Positions 8,331-16,607 of a DNA stretch of 38,685 nucleotides are shown piece after piece. How positions within the stretch are numbered: position 1 is the first letter of the stretch; the number at the start of each line of letters is the position of its first letter. The translations under genes were made by a program, and so were the position numbers. The notes beneath the pieces were generated by a model, which ran no database searches, had not been told where the DNA came from, and was given only the letters and a program-made list of their open reading frames with translations. The DNA is from Betaproteobacteria bacterium (GTDB lineage: Bacteria > Pseudomonadota > Gammaproteobacteria > Burkholderiales > SG8-41): the NCBI GenBank assembly GCA_016202605.1, contig JACQOJ010000012.1, forward strand, positions 1 through 38,685. Direction: 5' to 3'.

Positions 8331-8795
8331 ATGAACATCAACGGTGAACTGACGGTTAAGGCAAGGCGTGAGGTCGTCTTTGATGCGGTACGGAACGCAC
8401 GGTTCTTCGCTTCGTGCATCGCGGGCGTGAGCGAACTCACGGAGATCGACCCGACGCACTACGCTGCGGTGATGGAAGCGAAGATTTCCTTCATGAGATT
8501 CAAATTCAAGGTGACGGTGGAGCTGGTCCGTGTCGAGTCGCCCCGTGAAATCGAGGCCCGGATCGAAGGCAGGCCGCTCGGCTTTCTCGGCCGATTGACC
8601 GCGGTGTCCGTGACAACGCTAACTGAAGCCGAGGAAGAAACCCGGCTGCGTTATGCGATAGACGTGGCCCTGACCGGGAAATTCGGCAGCATGGGAAAGT
8701 CCGCTTTTTCAGCGACGGCAAGAGAGATGTCCAGGCAATTCGGTGACAATCTGCGCGCCGCATTGGAATCACGCACCTGTGAGGTCGCTCCATGA
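8331..8795 (+). CDS. CoxG-like SRPBCC protein
   Basis: A 154-residue START/SRPBCC-fold protein of the carbon-monoxide dehydrogenase subunit G (CoxG) family. CoxG-like proteins help recruit or mature molybdenum hydroxylases and may anchor them at the membrane or bind hydrophobic ligands. I chose ATG 8331 because AAAAGGA precedes it by eight bases and because the protein then begins MNINGELTVKARREVVFDAV, the normal family N-terminus; an upstream ATG at 8226 would add 35 residues of unlikely sequence. The C-terminal helix (MGKSAFSATAREMSRQF) is typical. The stop overlaps the start of the FAD subunit (ATGA), so the genes are translationally coupled. The unusual point is that it is first in the run; in the classic cox operon coxG lies after the structural genes. 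Confidence 0.85.
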   Translation: MNINGELTVKARREVVFDAVRNARFFASCIAGVSELTEIDPTHYAAVMEAKISFMRFKFKVTVELVRVESPREIEARIEGRPLGFLGRLTAVSVTTLTEAEEETRLRYAIDVALTGKFGSMGKSAFSATAREMSRQFGDNLRAALESRTCEVAP

Positions 8796-9670
8796 TGCCG
8801 TTCGAGATTGCGGAGCCGCGCTCTCTGCGGGAGGCGATCGGGCTGCTCGGTCGTGACGACCCGTCGGTGCGGCCCATCGCCGGCGGGACGGCATTGATGC
8901 TCATGATGAAGGCCGGCGTATTCCGTCCCACCCGGCTCGTCAGCCTGCGGTCGATCGAGCCCGCGTTCGCGCGCACGACGCTCGGCGCGGAGGGGGAGTT
9001 GCGCATCGGCGCGCTTGCCTCTCTCTCGAGTCTGGAACATTCGCAAGCGGTGCTCAACGGGGCGCCGGTGATCGCGAAAGCGCTGCGGACCCTGTCCAAC
9101 GTGCGCGTGCGGAACGTCGCGACCGTCGGCGGACACCTTGCGCATGCCGACCCCCATATGGATCTGCCGCCGGTATTGATCGCGCTTGGCGCCCGCGTAT
9201 CGGTCCTTGGCCCCTCCTGCGACCGCCTGATTCCCGTGGAAAACCTTTTCGCGGGTTATTACGAAACCGTGCTCGCGCGGGACGAGCTCATCGCCGAACT
9301 GATCGTGCCCCCGCAAGGAGGCAGGCGCGCGGCGTATCTCAAGTGTACAACCCGGTCGGCCGACGATTGGCCGGCACTCGGTGTCGCCGTCGCGCTGGAT
9401 ACGGACGGAACAGCCGTACACGAAGCGCGGATCGTCATCAGCGCGGCTACTCACAAGCCGACGCGGCCGGTTGCCGCCGAGGCGATACTGCGCGACGGCA
9501 TATCCGACGCGGTTTTGCGCCGGGCGGGAGCGGCGGCCGCGGAAGAGGCCGGGGTGATTTCCGATACGCATGGAAGCGCAGCATACAAGAGACAACTCGT
9601 GCGCGTTTACGTGGAGCGCGCCGTTCGTGCGGCGCTCGCCATACCCACCGGCAAACAGCGACGTGCCTGA
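8792..9670 (+). CDS. FAD-binding (medium) subunit of a xanthine dehydrogenase-family hydroxylase
   Basis: 292 residues, matching CoxM/CutM/HcrB-type flavin subunits. The two FAD-binding motifs are clear: IAGGTALM (residues 29-36) and VRNVATVGGHLAHADPHMD (106-124). It passes electrons from the 2Fe-2S subunit to an acceptor. The start overlaps the CoxG-like stop, and its stop shares a base with the start of the large subunit (TGATG at 9668-9672), so the three are one polycistronic, translationally coupled unit. Confidence 0.93.
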   Translation: MMPFEIAEPRSLREAIGLLGRDDPSVRPIAGGTALMLMMKAGVFRPTRLVSLRSIEPAFARTTLGAEGELRIGALASLSSLEHSQAVLNGAPVIAKALRTLSNVRVRNVATVGGHLAHADPHMDLPPVLIALGARVSVLGPSCDRLIPVENLFAGYYETVLARDELIAELIVPPQGGRRAAYLKCTTRSADDWPALGVAVALDTDGTAVHEARIVISAATHKPTRPVAAEAILRDGISDAVLRRAGAAAAEEAGVISDTHGSAAYKRQLVRVYVERAVRAALAIPTGKQRRA

Positions 9671-11958
9671 TGAAGACAACCACCAAGGAGACTTCGCAAG
9701 TCGGTCGTTCGATCCCGCGCCTCGAAGCCCGCGAGAAGGTCACCGGACGTGCCGAATATATCCATAACATGCGTCTGCCCGGGATGCTGTACGGAAAGAT
9801 CTTCCGCAGCACGCTCGCACACGGGCGCATCCGCTCCATTGATGTAAGCGCTGCGGCAGCGGTCGCGGGCGTTCACCGCGTCATTACCGCGGAGGACGTC
9901 AAGACAGTCATTCCCGATCCGTATTACGGGCCGGTATTCCATGACCAGCCGATTCTGGCGATGGACAAAGTGCGTCACGTCGGCGAGCCGGTGGCCGTAG
10001 TGCTTGCCTCCGATCCGCACGTGGCGGAGCAGGCGGCGCAATTGATCGCCGCCGATTACGAAGAGTTGCCTGCCGTCTTTGATGAAGTCGCGGCGACCGG
10101 ATCGCCGGTCATCGTGCACGAGGTCCTCAGGCCTGCCGGAATGTTTCCCGATTTCAAGGACCTCGCGGGCCGCAAGAACACGAATCTTCATCTGGACTTC
10201 AAGCTGCGACGAGGCGACGTGGAGACGGCATTCGCCGCGGCCGACCACGTGTTCGAGCACACGTTCCATACGCGGCAGATCATGCATACGCCGCTTGAGC
10301 CGATCGTCTCGCTCGCCGAGTCCACCGATTCCTCGGTCACCCTTTACACCGCTTCCCAGATGCCCTCGGTCGTGCGGATGGAGATCGCGCGACTGCTGGC
10401 GTGGCCTGAAAACCGCGTGCGCGTCAGGACGGCGTTCCTCGGCGGGGGCTTTGGGGCAAAAACCTACATCAAGGTCGAGGCGCTCGTTACGGTCTGCTCT
10501 CTTTTGACGCATCTTCCGGTAAAAATTTCACTCACGATGGAGGAACAGTTCTACACGATCACCAAGCACGCGAATACGTTGCGTCTCAAGAGCGGAGTCA
10601 CGAAGGACGGACGCATTACCTCGCGCCTGTGTGAAGTCTGGTGGAACGGCGGCGCCTATGCGGACATCGGCCCCCGCCTGACGCAGAAATCCGGCTTCAC
10701 TGCCGCCGGGCCGTACGACATCGAAAACGTGCACATCGACTCGTACGCCGTCTATACCAATCTCCCGCCTGCGGCGGGACTGCGGGGCTTCGGCATACCG
10801 ACGCTGACGTGGGCCTACGAAAGTCATACCGATCTCATCGCGCGCGCGCTGAACATCGATCCGCTGGAATTCCGTCGCAGGAACCTCCTGCGCGAGGGCA
10901 GACCGCAGGCGACCGGAACCATCATGAAGGACGCCGCCATCGATGCCGTGCTGGAACGGTTGGCGGAGCGCATGGACTGGCATGCGCCGTTCGACCGCGG
11001 AAGCGGCGTGATCCGGCGCGGCCGCGGGATCGCGATCGGCTTCAAGGCATCCATCTCCAACACCACGTCGGTGGCCATCGTCAACGCCTGCGGTGACGGC
11101 AGTTGCAGCGTTTACTGCAACACGGTGGACATGGGGCAGGGCTCCGATACGGCGCTGGCGCAGATCGCCGCAGAGGCGCTCAATATTCCGGCCGAAACGA
11201 TCAAGGTGATCCACGCGGATACCGATGTGACGCCCTACGACATGGGGACGCTCGGTTCGCGTTCGACATTTCATATGGGCCAGGCCGTAAAGCTCGCGGC
11301 GGAGGATGCCCGGGACAAGCTCCTCGCGCTTGCTGCGGAACTCGGCTTGCCGCCCGAAACGACGCCGATCGCGCAGATCTTCCGGAAGAAATTCGGCATG
11401 CAAGCCGGCAATGTCGTCGGAATCGGGACTTTCAACCCGAAGTCCACCCAGCCGGATCATGCGACGGGACTCGCGGAGAACATCACGCCGTTCTGGATGA
11501 TCGGAGGCACGGGTGCGGAGGTCGAGGTCGATACCGAAACCGGGCACGTCCGTGTCACCAGGCTCGTCAACATCGCCGATGTCGGCACGCCGATCAACCC
11601 CGGGATCGTGGACTCGCAGCTCTCGGGCGCGGCCATGATGCAATTTGGTTGCACGATGTCCGAGGGGATGGAATTCGACGCGGGGCAGGTGACCAACGCT
11701 TCCCTCGCGGATTACAAGATTCCGGGAATCCGCGATATGCCGGATCAGATCATCAACGAAGTTGTCGAAGCCCGTCAGGACACCGGCCCGTACGGTGCAA
11801 AGGGCGTCGGTGAAACCGGGACCTTTGGCGTATCCCCGGCGATAACCAACGCCATCCACGACGCGGTCGGCGTGCGTTTGACCAGGTTGCCCGTAACCCC
11901 CGAGGCCGTATACCGGGCGCTGCGCGCCGCGAACAATGACGCACTCGAGGAAGAATAG
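9670..11958 (+). CDS. molybdopterin-binding large subunit of a xanthine dehydrogenase-family hydroxylase
   Basis: 762 residues from ATG 9670, which overlaps the previous stop; a longer reading from 9343 runs inside the FAD gene and is rejected. The aldehyde oxidase/xanthine dehydrogenase N-terminal domain occupies about residues 20-130 (RHVGEPVAVVLA at 102-113). Cofactor-binding GGGFGAK is at 258-264 and GLRGFGIP at 370-377, and the essential Glu715 lies in GVGETG. The enzyme hydroxylates a C-H bond next to N or a carbonyl using water. The active-site loop is GLRGFG as in xanthine dehydrogenase and not the Cys-containing loop of CO dehydrogenase, so CO oxidation is unlikely. Substrate could be an N-heterocycle, an aldehyde or an aromatic acyl-CoA. 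Confidence 0.94.
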   Translation: MKTTTKETSQVGRSIPRLEAREKVTGRAEYIHNMRLPGMLYGKIFRSTLAHGRIRSIDVSAAAAVAGVHRVITAEDVKTVIPDPYYGPVFHDQPILAMDKVRHVGEPVAVVLASDPHVAEQAAQLIAADYEELPAVFDEVAATGSPVIVHEVLRPAGMFPDFKDLAGRKNTNLHLDFKLRRGDVETAFAAADHVFEHTFHTRQIMHTPLEPIVSLAESTDSSVTLYTASQMPSVVRMEIARLLAWPENRVRVRTAFLGGGFGAKTYIKVEALVTVCSLLTHLPVKISLTMEEQFYTITKHANTLRLKSGVTKDGRITSRLCEVWWNGGAYADIGPRLTQKSGFTAAGPYDIENVHIDSYAVYTNLPPAAGLRGFGIPTLTWAYESHTDLIARALNIDPLEFRRRNLLREGRPQATGTIMKDAAIDAVLERLAERMDWHAPFDRGSGVIRRGRGIAIGFKASISNTTSVAIVNACGDGSCSVYCNTVDMGQGSDTALAQIAAEALNIPAETIKVIHADTDVTPYDMGTLGSRSTFHMGQAVKLAAEDARDKLLALAAELGLPPETTPIAQIFRKKFGMQAGNVVGIGTFNPKSTQPDHATGLAENITPFWMIGGTGAEVEVDTETGHVRVTRLVNIADVGTPINPGIVDSQLSGAAMMQFGCTMSEGMEFDAGQVTNASLADYKIPGIRDMPDQIINEVVEARQDTGPYGAKGVGETGTFGVSPAITNAIHDAVGVRLTRLPVTPEAVYRALRAANNDALEEE

Positions 11959-11960
11959 AG

Positions 11961-12455
11961 ATGGTTCCCACCGCCGCGCAGCAGACGATTCGTTTCACGC
12001 TCAACGGCAAGCCGGTTGAAGCGCGGATTCTTCCCCACCACAACCTGGTGGAGATGCTGCAAGACTTCGGTCTTTTCGGTGCGCGCGAAAGTTGCGGCCA
12101 GGGACTGTGTGGCTGTTGCACGGTCCTCGTGAACGGCAACGCGGTTTCCGGCTGCCTCTATCTCGCGGCGTTCATCGACGGCGCAGATGTCGTGACCGTC
12201 GAGCATCTGGCGTCCGCGGGGACGTTGAGCCCGGTGCAGGAAGCCTTCCTCGAGACGGGCGCGTTTCAGTGCGGTTTTTGCACGCCGGGCTTCGTGCTCA
12301 TGGTGCACCAGCTGCTCGACCGGAATCCCGAGCCCACTGAAGAGGACATCCGTCACTATCTTTCGGGCAATCTTTGTCGTTGTGCCAGTTATCGCGAGAT
12401 CATTCAAGCGGTACGCAGCGCTGCTGAAAAGCGTAAGTCTTGCGCTACGGGCTGA
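11961..12455 (+). CDS. 2Fe-2S (small) subunit of a xanthine dehydrogenase-family hydroxylase
   Basis: 164 residues, usual size for CoxS-type subunits. The N-terminal ferredoxin-like cluster uses Cys45, 50, 53 and 65 (CGQGLCGCCTVLVNG). The C-terminal helical cluster uses Cys104, 107, 139 and 141 (CGFCTPG and NLCRCASY). It starts two bases after the large-subunit stop. Gene order FAD, Mo, Fe-S (M-L-S) differs from the frequent M-S-L order of cox and many heterocycle hydroxylases. Confidence 0.95.
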   Translation: MVPTAAQQTIRFTLNGKPVEARILPHHNLVEMLQDFGLFGARESCGQGLCGCCTVLVNGNAVSGCLYLAAFIDGADVVTVEHLASAGTLSPVQEAFLETGAFQCGFCTPGFVLMVHQLLDRNPEPTEEDIRHYLSGNLCRCASYREIIQAVRSAAEKRKSCATG

Positions 12456-12511
12456 AGCTGTGGAAGCTTTCAGATCAAACAAGGGCTTGCGTACGGAGAG
12501 AGGAGGAGGAC

Positions 12512-13489
12512 ATGAAAGGCGTTAAACGTTTTGTCGGCCGTTTCGCGATCGTGCTCGCCGCGGCGTTTGCATGCGCGACGGCGCCGGCCCAGGAGTATCC
12601 CAGCCGCCCGATCCGTCTTATCGTGCCTTTCGCGCCTGGCGGCGCGACGGACTTGCTGGCGCGTGAACTCGGACAAAGACTGACCGAGCGCTGGAATCGG
12701 CAGGTCGTGGTGGATAACCGACCCGGGGCAGGCGGTATAATCGGCCTTGATTTCGGTGCCAAGGCCGCGCCAGACGGTTATACTTTGGTGATGTGCTCTT
12801 CGAGCACTCTCATTCTCGGGCCCGCTTTAGGCACAAAGCTTCCCTACGATCCGGTCAAGAGTTTCACTCTGATAACAGAAGCCGCTGACATTCCGGTCGT
12901 GCTCGTCGCGCACCCGTCATTCCCCGCGCGCGCGCTTCGCGAACTGATCCAGGTCGCGAAAGCGAAGCCGGGCCAGTTTGCCTATGCTTCGAATGGAACG
13001 GGAACGACGACCCACATCGCGGGGGAACTCCTCAAGCGCGTCGCCGGCATCGATCTCATCCACGTCCCCTACAAGGGCGGCGGCGCTGCCATTACCGACG
13101 CGCTGGGAGGGCAGATTCCGCTGCTGCTGGGAGCCGTTTCGACCCCTCTGCCCCATATCAAGTCCGGCAAGTTGCGTGCGCTCGGAGTGACCACGCCCAG
13201 GCGCCTGCGCGAGCTTCCGGAGGTTCCGACCTTCTCGGAGGTCCTCCCGAACTTCGAAGTGAGGCAGTGGTTCGGCATATGCGGGCCGGCCGGAATACCC
13301 CGGGTGATCCTGGCGAAATTGAGTGGGGAATTGACGAGCATCGTGACTTCATTCGCTTCCAACGAGCGTATCCTGCGGGCGGGCCTGGAGCCGGTGAGTT
13401 CCACGCCCGAGAAGTTTGCCGCCTATGTCAAGGCCGAGCTCGAGAAATGGACCCGTCTGCTCAGGGAAATGAACATACAGGCGGAGTGA
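12512..13489 (+). CDS. Bug family (TctC-like) periplasmic solute-binding protein (Bug-1)
   Basis: 325 residues from ATG 12512, chosen because AGGAGGAGGA lies just upstream and because it yields a clean signal peptide (RFAIVLAAAFACATAPAQ, cleavage near residue 25). Family marks: [36 protein letters not shown] and HVPYKGGGAA. Bug proteins bind carboxylates, often dicarboxylates or aromatic acids, in the periplasm. It is 56 bases after the Fe-S subunit and probably in its operon, so its ligand is probably the hydroxylase substrate or a relative. No TctA/TctB membrane genes are in the window, so it must work with a remote transporter or as a sensor partner. Confidence 0.93.
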   Translation: MKGVKRFVGRFAIVLAAAFACATAPAQEYPSRPIRLIVPFAPGGATDLLARELGQRLTERWNRQVVVDNRPGAGGIIGLDFGAKAAPDGYTLVMCSSSTLILGPALGTKLPYDPVKSFTLITEAADIPVVLVAHPSFPARALRELIQVAKAKPGQFAYASNGTGTTTHIAGELLKRVAGIDLIHVPYKGGGAAITDALGGQIPLLLGAVSTPLPHIKSGKLRALGVTTPRRLRELPEVPTFSEVLPNFEVRQWFGICGPAGIPRVILAKLSGELTSIVTSFASNERILRAGLEPVSSTPEKFAAYVKAELEKWTRLLREMNIQAE

Positions 13490-13565
13490 ACCGGTGTTCC
13501 GCGACTTGAAGACGAGACAGCGCAGGTGAGGATCTGGCATCAGAGTCTTTCGCGGCACGATTGCG

Positions 13566-13580
13566 CGCCGCCGGGCGGCG
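13566..13580 (+). terminator. GC hairpin after Bug-1, possible terminator
   Basis: CGCCGC-CGG-GCGGCG is a perfect six-pair stem with a three-base loop, 77 bases after the Bug-1 stop. It has no T run, so it is at best a weak or factor-assisted terminator. The rest of the 13490-13740 gap shows no gene that I can support. Confidence 0.3.
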
Positions 13581-13740
13581 AGACGCTGCAGCGCATACGC
13601 GGATTCCACGGCCCTGACATGTATCCGGGCGCCAGGTGAAGTCGCATGTCTCGCCGCGACCGGCCCGCCTCGGTGCCGCCGCATCATGATGAGACAGAAA
13701 ATCGGAGAGCCGCGTACGGGCAGGCCACGGCTGCGGACGG

Positions 13741-15756
13741 ATGAAGATGCTGCTTGAGAAGCCGGGGCGAATCGGCCCGATGCGGGTCAGAAATCGCGTG
13801 GTGATGGCCCCCATGGGCACCAACTACAGCACCACGGACGGGCTGTCCACCGAACGCGACAAGCTCTATTACGCCGAGCGGGCGCGGGGGGGCGTGGGCA
13901 TGATCATGACCGAGGCCATGGTCGTGACCGAGCACGCCCGTCCGCACCACAATTCGCTCTGCTGCTATCACGATCGCTTCATTCCCGGGCTCGCCAGCAT
14001 TGTCGAGGCGATCAAGGTCCACGGTGCGTACGTCTGTGGCCAGCTCAATCACCGCGGCGCGCTGCTGCGGCGCTCGGTGCTCAACATGGAACCGGTAGGG
14101 CCGTCGCCGTGGAAGAATCCCAATACGGGCGACGCCGTGCGGCCGCTCACCGTCGCGGAGATCATCGAGATTCAAAAGCTTTTCGTGGAGGCCGCGCGCA
14201 GGCTCATGCAGGCGGGCTACGACGGCGTCGAGATCCATGCCGGGAACGGCTACCTGTTCCAGCAGTTTTTCACGCCGCGCATCAACCGGCGCACGGACCG
14301 CTACGGCGGGTCCTTCGACAACCGGGCGCGCCTGCTGCTCGAGACGATCGCCCGGCTCACGGACGAGCTTCCCGACTTTCCGCTGGTCGTGCGGCTGAGC
14401 GCGAGCGAATTCGTGGACGGCGGCTACAGCACGGACGAGATCGTCGAGCTCTCGCGCCGCCTCGAACGCTCGGGTGTCGCAGCGCTCGACATTTCGGGCG
14501 GCAGCAATGAAAGCCCGCAGCTTTCCAAGTACTGCATTCAGCCGCCGTCGTTTCCCCGTCGTTGCCTTGCACCGTACTCGAAGCCGATCAAGGAAGCGGT
14601 GTCGATCCCGGTGCTGGTTGCCGGCCGCATCGTCGATCCCGCAGACGCCGAGGCGGTATTGGCCGAAGGCTGCGCCGATTTCGTTTCAGTGGGACGCGCG
14701 CTTTATGCGGATCCCCACTGGTGCCTGAAGGCTTTCGGCGTGGTGAAGGCCCCCATCCGCAAATGCATCGCCTGCAACGTCTGCTTCGAGCGGCTGACGC
14801 TGGAAAAGGATGTGGCGTGCGTACACAATCCGATGATCGGCACCGAATTCGAGGCGCTCGAGCACGCGGAGCCGCACTTGTACCCGGCGGCGCGGGCGCG
14901 ACGGCCGCGGCGCGTGCTGGTTCTGGGCGCGGGGGTGAGCGGTGTCGAGGCGGCGCGGGTGCTTGCGGGCCGCGGTCATCGGGTCGAAGTCTGGGAAAAG
15001 GCTTCGCGCCCGGGCGGCCAGATGCCTCTCGCGGTTGCCGCGCCCGACAAACTCGAAGTCGAGCCGGTCTGGAGCTACCGGTGGGAGGAAATACGGGAAC
15101 TCGGGGTGCCGGTACGCACGGAAGTTGCGCCAACCGCCGAATCCATTCGCGCTTTCGGCCCCGAGTTTGTCGTGGTCGCAACGGGCGCGCAACCGCGCCC
15201 GTGCCCGTTCGACACTTCGCGCCTCGATCCGGGGGTGACCGTGATGCAGGCCTGGGACGTTCTGCCTGCGCCGGAGCGCATACCCGCCGGCAGCCGCGCG
15301 ACGATCATCGGCGGCGGCATGGTCGGAATGGAGACCGCCGATCTGCTGAGCCTGCGCGGGGTGCAGTGCACAGTGGTCGAGGCGCTGTCATCGGTCGCCA
15401 ACGGCATGGCCCGCAACAACCGCATGGAACTCATCGAGCGCGTGGAAGCGCGCGGGACGCGCATCCTGACGCGCGCCAACGTGCTCGACGCGGAGTCGGG
15501 GCATCTGGAGGTCGAAGGCGCGGATGGCACGACCACCCGGCTCGAGATCGGCGCGTTCCTGATCGTTGCGGTCAGTCCCGCCGCGGAAGCGCAGGGCGCC
15601 CGCCTGTGCACGGAGGCGGGCGTGCCGTTCGCCGTGGTGGGGGACGCCTGGCGGCCGGGTGACTTCCTCTCGTGCCTGCGCGATGCGTGGATGGTCGCGT
15701 TGAGTGTCGATCACCGTTTCCGCGATCCTGTGGCCGCAACGGCCTGCACAACGTGA
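13741..15756 (+). CDS. FadH/TMADH-type NADH:flavin oxidoreductase
   Basis: 671 residues with the two-part layout of 2,4-dienoyl-CoA reductase and trimethylamine dehydrogenase. Residues 1-340 are an old-yellow-enzyme FMN barrel (VVMAPMGTNYSTTDG near 20, GQLNHRGALLRR near 100, GVEIHAGNGYLFQQFFTPR and NRRTDRYGGSFDNR near 160-195). A 4Fe-4S motif follows at about 341 (CIACNVC, then a fourth Cys eleven residues later). An FAD/NAD(P)H part has LVLGAGVSGVEAARVL near 392 and TIIGGGMVGMETADLL near 520. The CX2CX2C spacing is nearer trimethylamine dehydrogenase than E. coli FadH. It likely reduces an enoate or dienoyl thioester. It starts a four-gene run with the hydrolase and PrpD-3/-4. No obvious ribosome site. 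Confidence 0.92.
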   Translation: MKMLLEKPGRIGPMRVRNRVVMAPMGTNYSTTDGLSTERDKLYYAERARGGVGMIMTEAMVVTEHARPHHNSLCCYHDRFIPGLASIVEAIKVHGAYVCGQLNHRGALLRRSVLNMEPVGPSPWKNPNTGDAVRPLTVAEIIEIQKLFVEAARRLMQAGYDGVEIHAGNGYLFQQFFTPRINRRTDRYGGSFDNRARLLLETIARLTDELPDFPLVVRLSASEFVDGGYSTDEIVELSRRLERSGVAALDISGGSNESPQLSKYCIQPPSFPRRCLAPYSKPIKEAVSIPVLVAGRIVDPADAEAVLAEGCADFVSVGRALYADPHWCLKAFGVVKAPIRKCIACNVCFERLTLEKDVACVHNPMIGTEFEALEHAEPHLYPAARARRPRRVLVLGAGVSGVEAARVLAGRGHRVEVWEKASRPGGQMPLAVAAPDKLEVEPVWSYRWEEIRELGVPVRTEVAPTAESIRAFGPEFVVVATGAQPRPCPFDTSRLDPGVTVMQAWDVLPAPERIPAGSRATIIGGGMVGMETADLLSLRGVQCTVVEALSSVANGMARNNRMELIERVEARGTRILTRANVLDAESGHLEVEGADGTTTRLEIGAFLIVAVSPAAEAQGARLCTEAGVPFAVVGDAWRPGDFLSCLRDAWMVALSVDHRFRDPVAATACTT

Positions 15757-15764
15757 GGCAAGAC

Positions 15765-16562
15765 ATGGAGCTTCCGGTTTACGAGGTTTATGCGATCAAG
15801 TACGCGACGCGCGACGCGCGGCGCACCGCCCACTTCATCGGCGGCGACCCGCACGACATGTCGATGCCGATGGATTATTTCGTCTGGCTCGTGCGCGACG
15901 GCAAGCGCACCTTCGTCATCGACACCGGCTTTACTGCCGAAGTGGCCGCGAAACGCAAGCGCACCTTTCTGCGCGCGCCGCGCGCGGGCCTCGCGCTGCT
16001 GGGCGTGAAGGCCGAAGAGGTGAAGGACGTGGTCGTGACGCATCTGCATTACGACCATATCGGCACTTTCGACGATTTTCCGGCGGCGCGGTTCCACTTG
16101 CAGGACGCCGAGATCGCCTACGCGACGGGCCGGCACATGCGGCACTCCCGCTTCAACCACGGTTACGAGGTCGAGGACGTCGTCGGGATGGTGCGGCAGG
16201 TGTACGCCGGAAACGTCGAGTTTCACGCCGGCGACGCGGAACTCGCCCCGGGGCTCACCCTCCATCACATCGGCGGGCACACTGCGGGGCTGCAGTCGGT
16301 GCGCGTCCACACCCGGCGCGGATGGGTCGTGCTGGCCTCCGACGCGAGCCACTACTACGAGCATTTCGAGACCGGGCGGTGCTTTCCGACCATCTTTCAT
16401 GTCGGAGACACGGTCGAGGGCTACGACACGCTGCGCCGCCTTGCGGATTCGCCGCAGCACATCGTTCCCGGCCACGATCCCCTGGTCATGGCGCGCTACC
16501 CGGCCGTGTCGAGGGACCTCGAGGGTGTCGCCGTGCGCCTCGATGTCATGCCGCAGAGTTGA
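15765..16562 (+). CDS. metallo-beta-lactamase-fold hydrolase, N-acyl-homoserine-lactonase-like
   Basis: 265 residues from ATG 15765, nine bases after the flavoenzyme stop and preceded by GAGG; a longer reading from 15672 would overlap that gene. The dinuclear metal site is complete: THLHYDHIG (HxHxDH, near residue 92), His in HHIGGHTAG near 168, Asp in ASDASHYYEHF near 193, and His in VPGHDP near 235. Overall pattern and length match the AttM/BlcC/AiiA-type lactonase branch, with no signal peptide. In this run it is more likely to open a lactone intermediate than to quench quorum signals, but both are possible. Confidence 0.88.
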   Translation: MELPVYEVYAIKYATRDARRTAHFIGGDPHDMSMPMDYFVWLVRDGKRTFVIDTGFTAEVAAKRKRTFLRAPRAGLALLGVKAEEVKDVVVTHLHYDHIGTFDDFPAARFHLQDAEIAYATGRHMRHSRFNHGYEVEDVVGMVRQVYAGNVEFHAGDAELAPGLTLHHIGGHTAGLQSVRVHTRRGWVVLASDASHYYEHFETGRCFPTIFHVGDTVEGYDTLRRLADSPQHIVPGHDPLVMARYPAVSRDLEGVAVRLDVMPQS

Positions 16563-16607
16563 CGGATCGGATTCCGCATCCTTTACACCAATATCGGGAT
16601 AACGCAG

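Noticed and set aside
9343-9669. N-terminal extension of the molybdopterin subunit
   Set aside because: These 109 codons lie inside the FAD subunit gene in another frame and do not resemble the family; the coupled ATG at 9670 gives the normal N-terminus.
9670-12455. Aerobic carbon monoxide dehydrogenase
   Set aside because: Gene set and order recall cox, but the large subunit lacks the Cys-containing active-site loop of CoxL and has GLRGFG instead.
15765-16562. Quorum-quenching AHL lactonase as a firm function
   Set aside because: The fold and metal site fit, but the operon is catabolic and many relatives act on other lactones or esters, so only the family is called.
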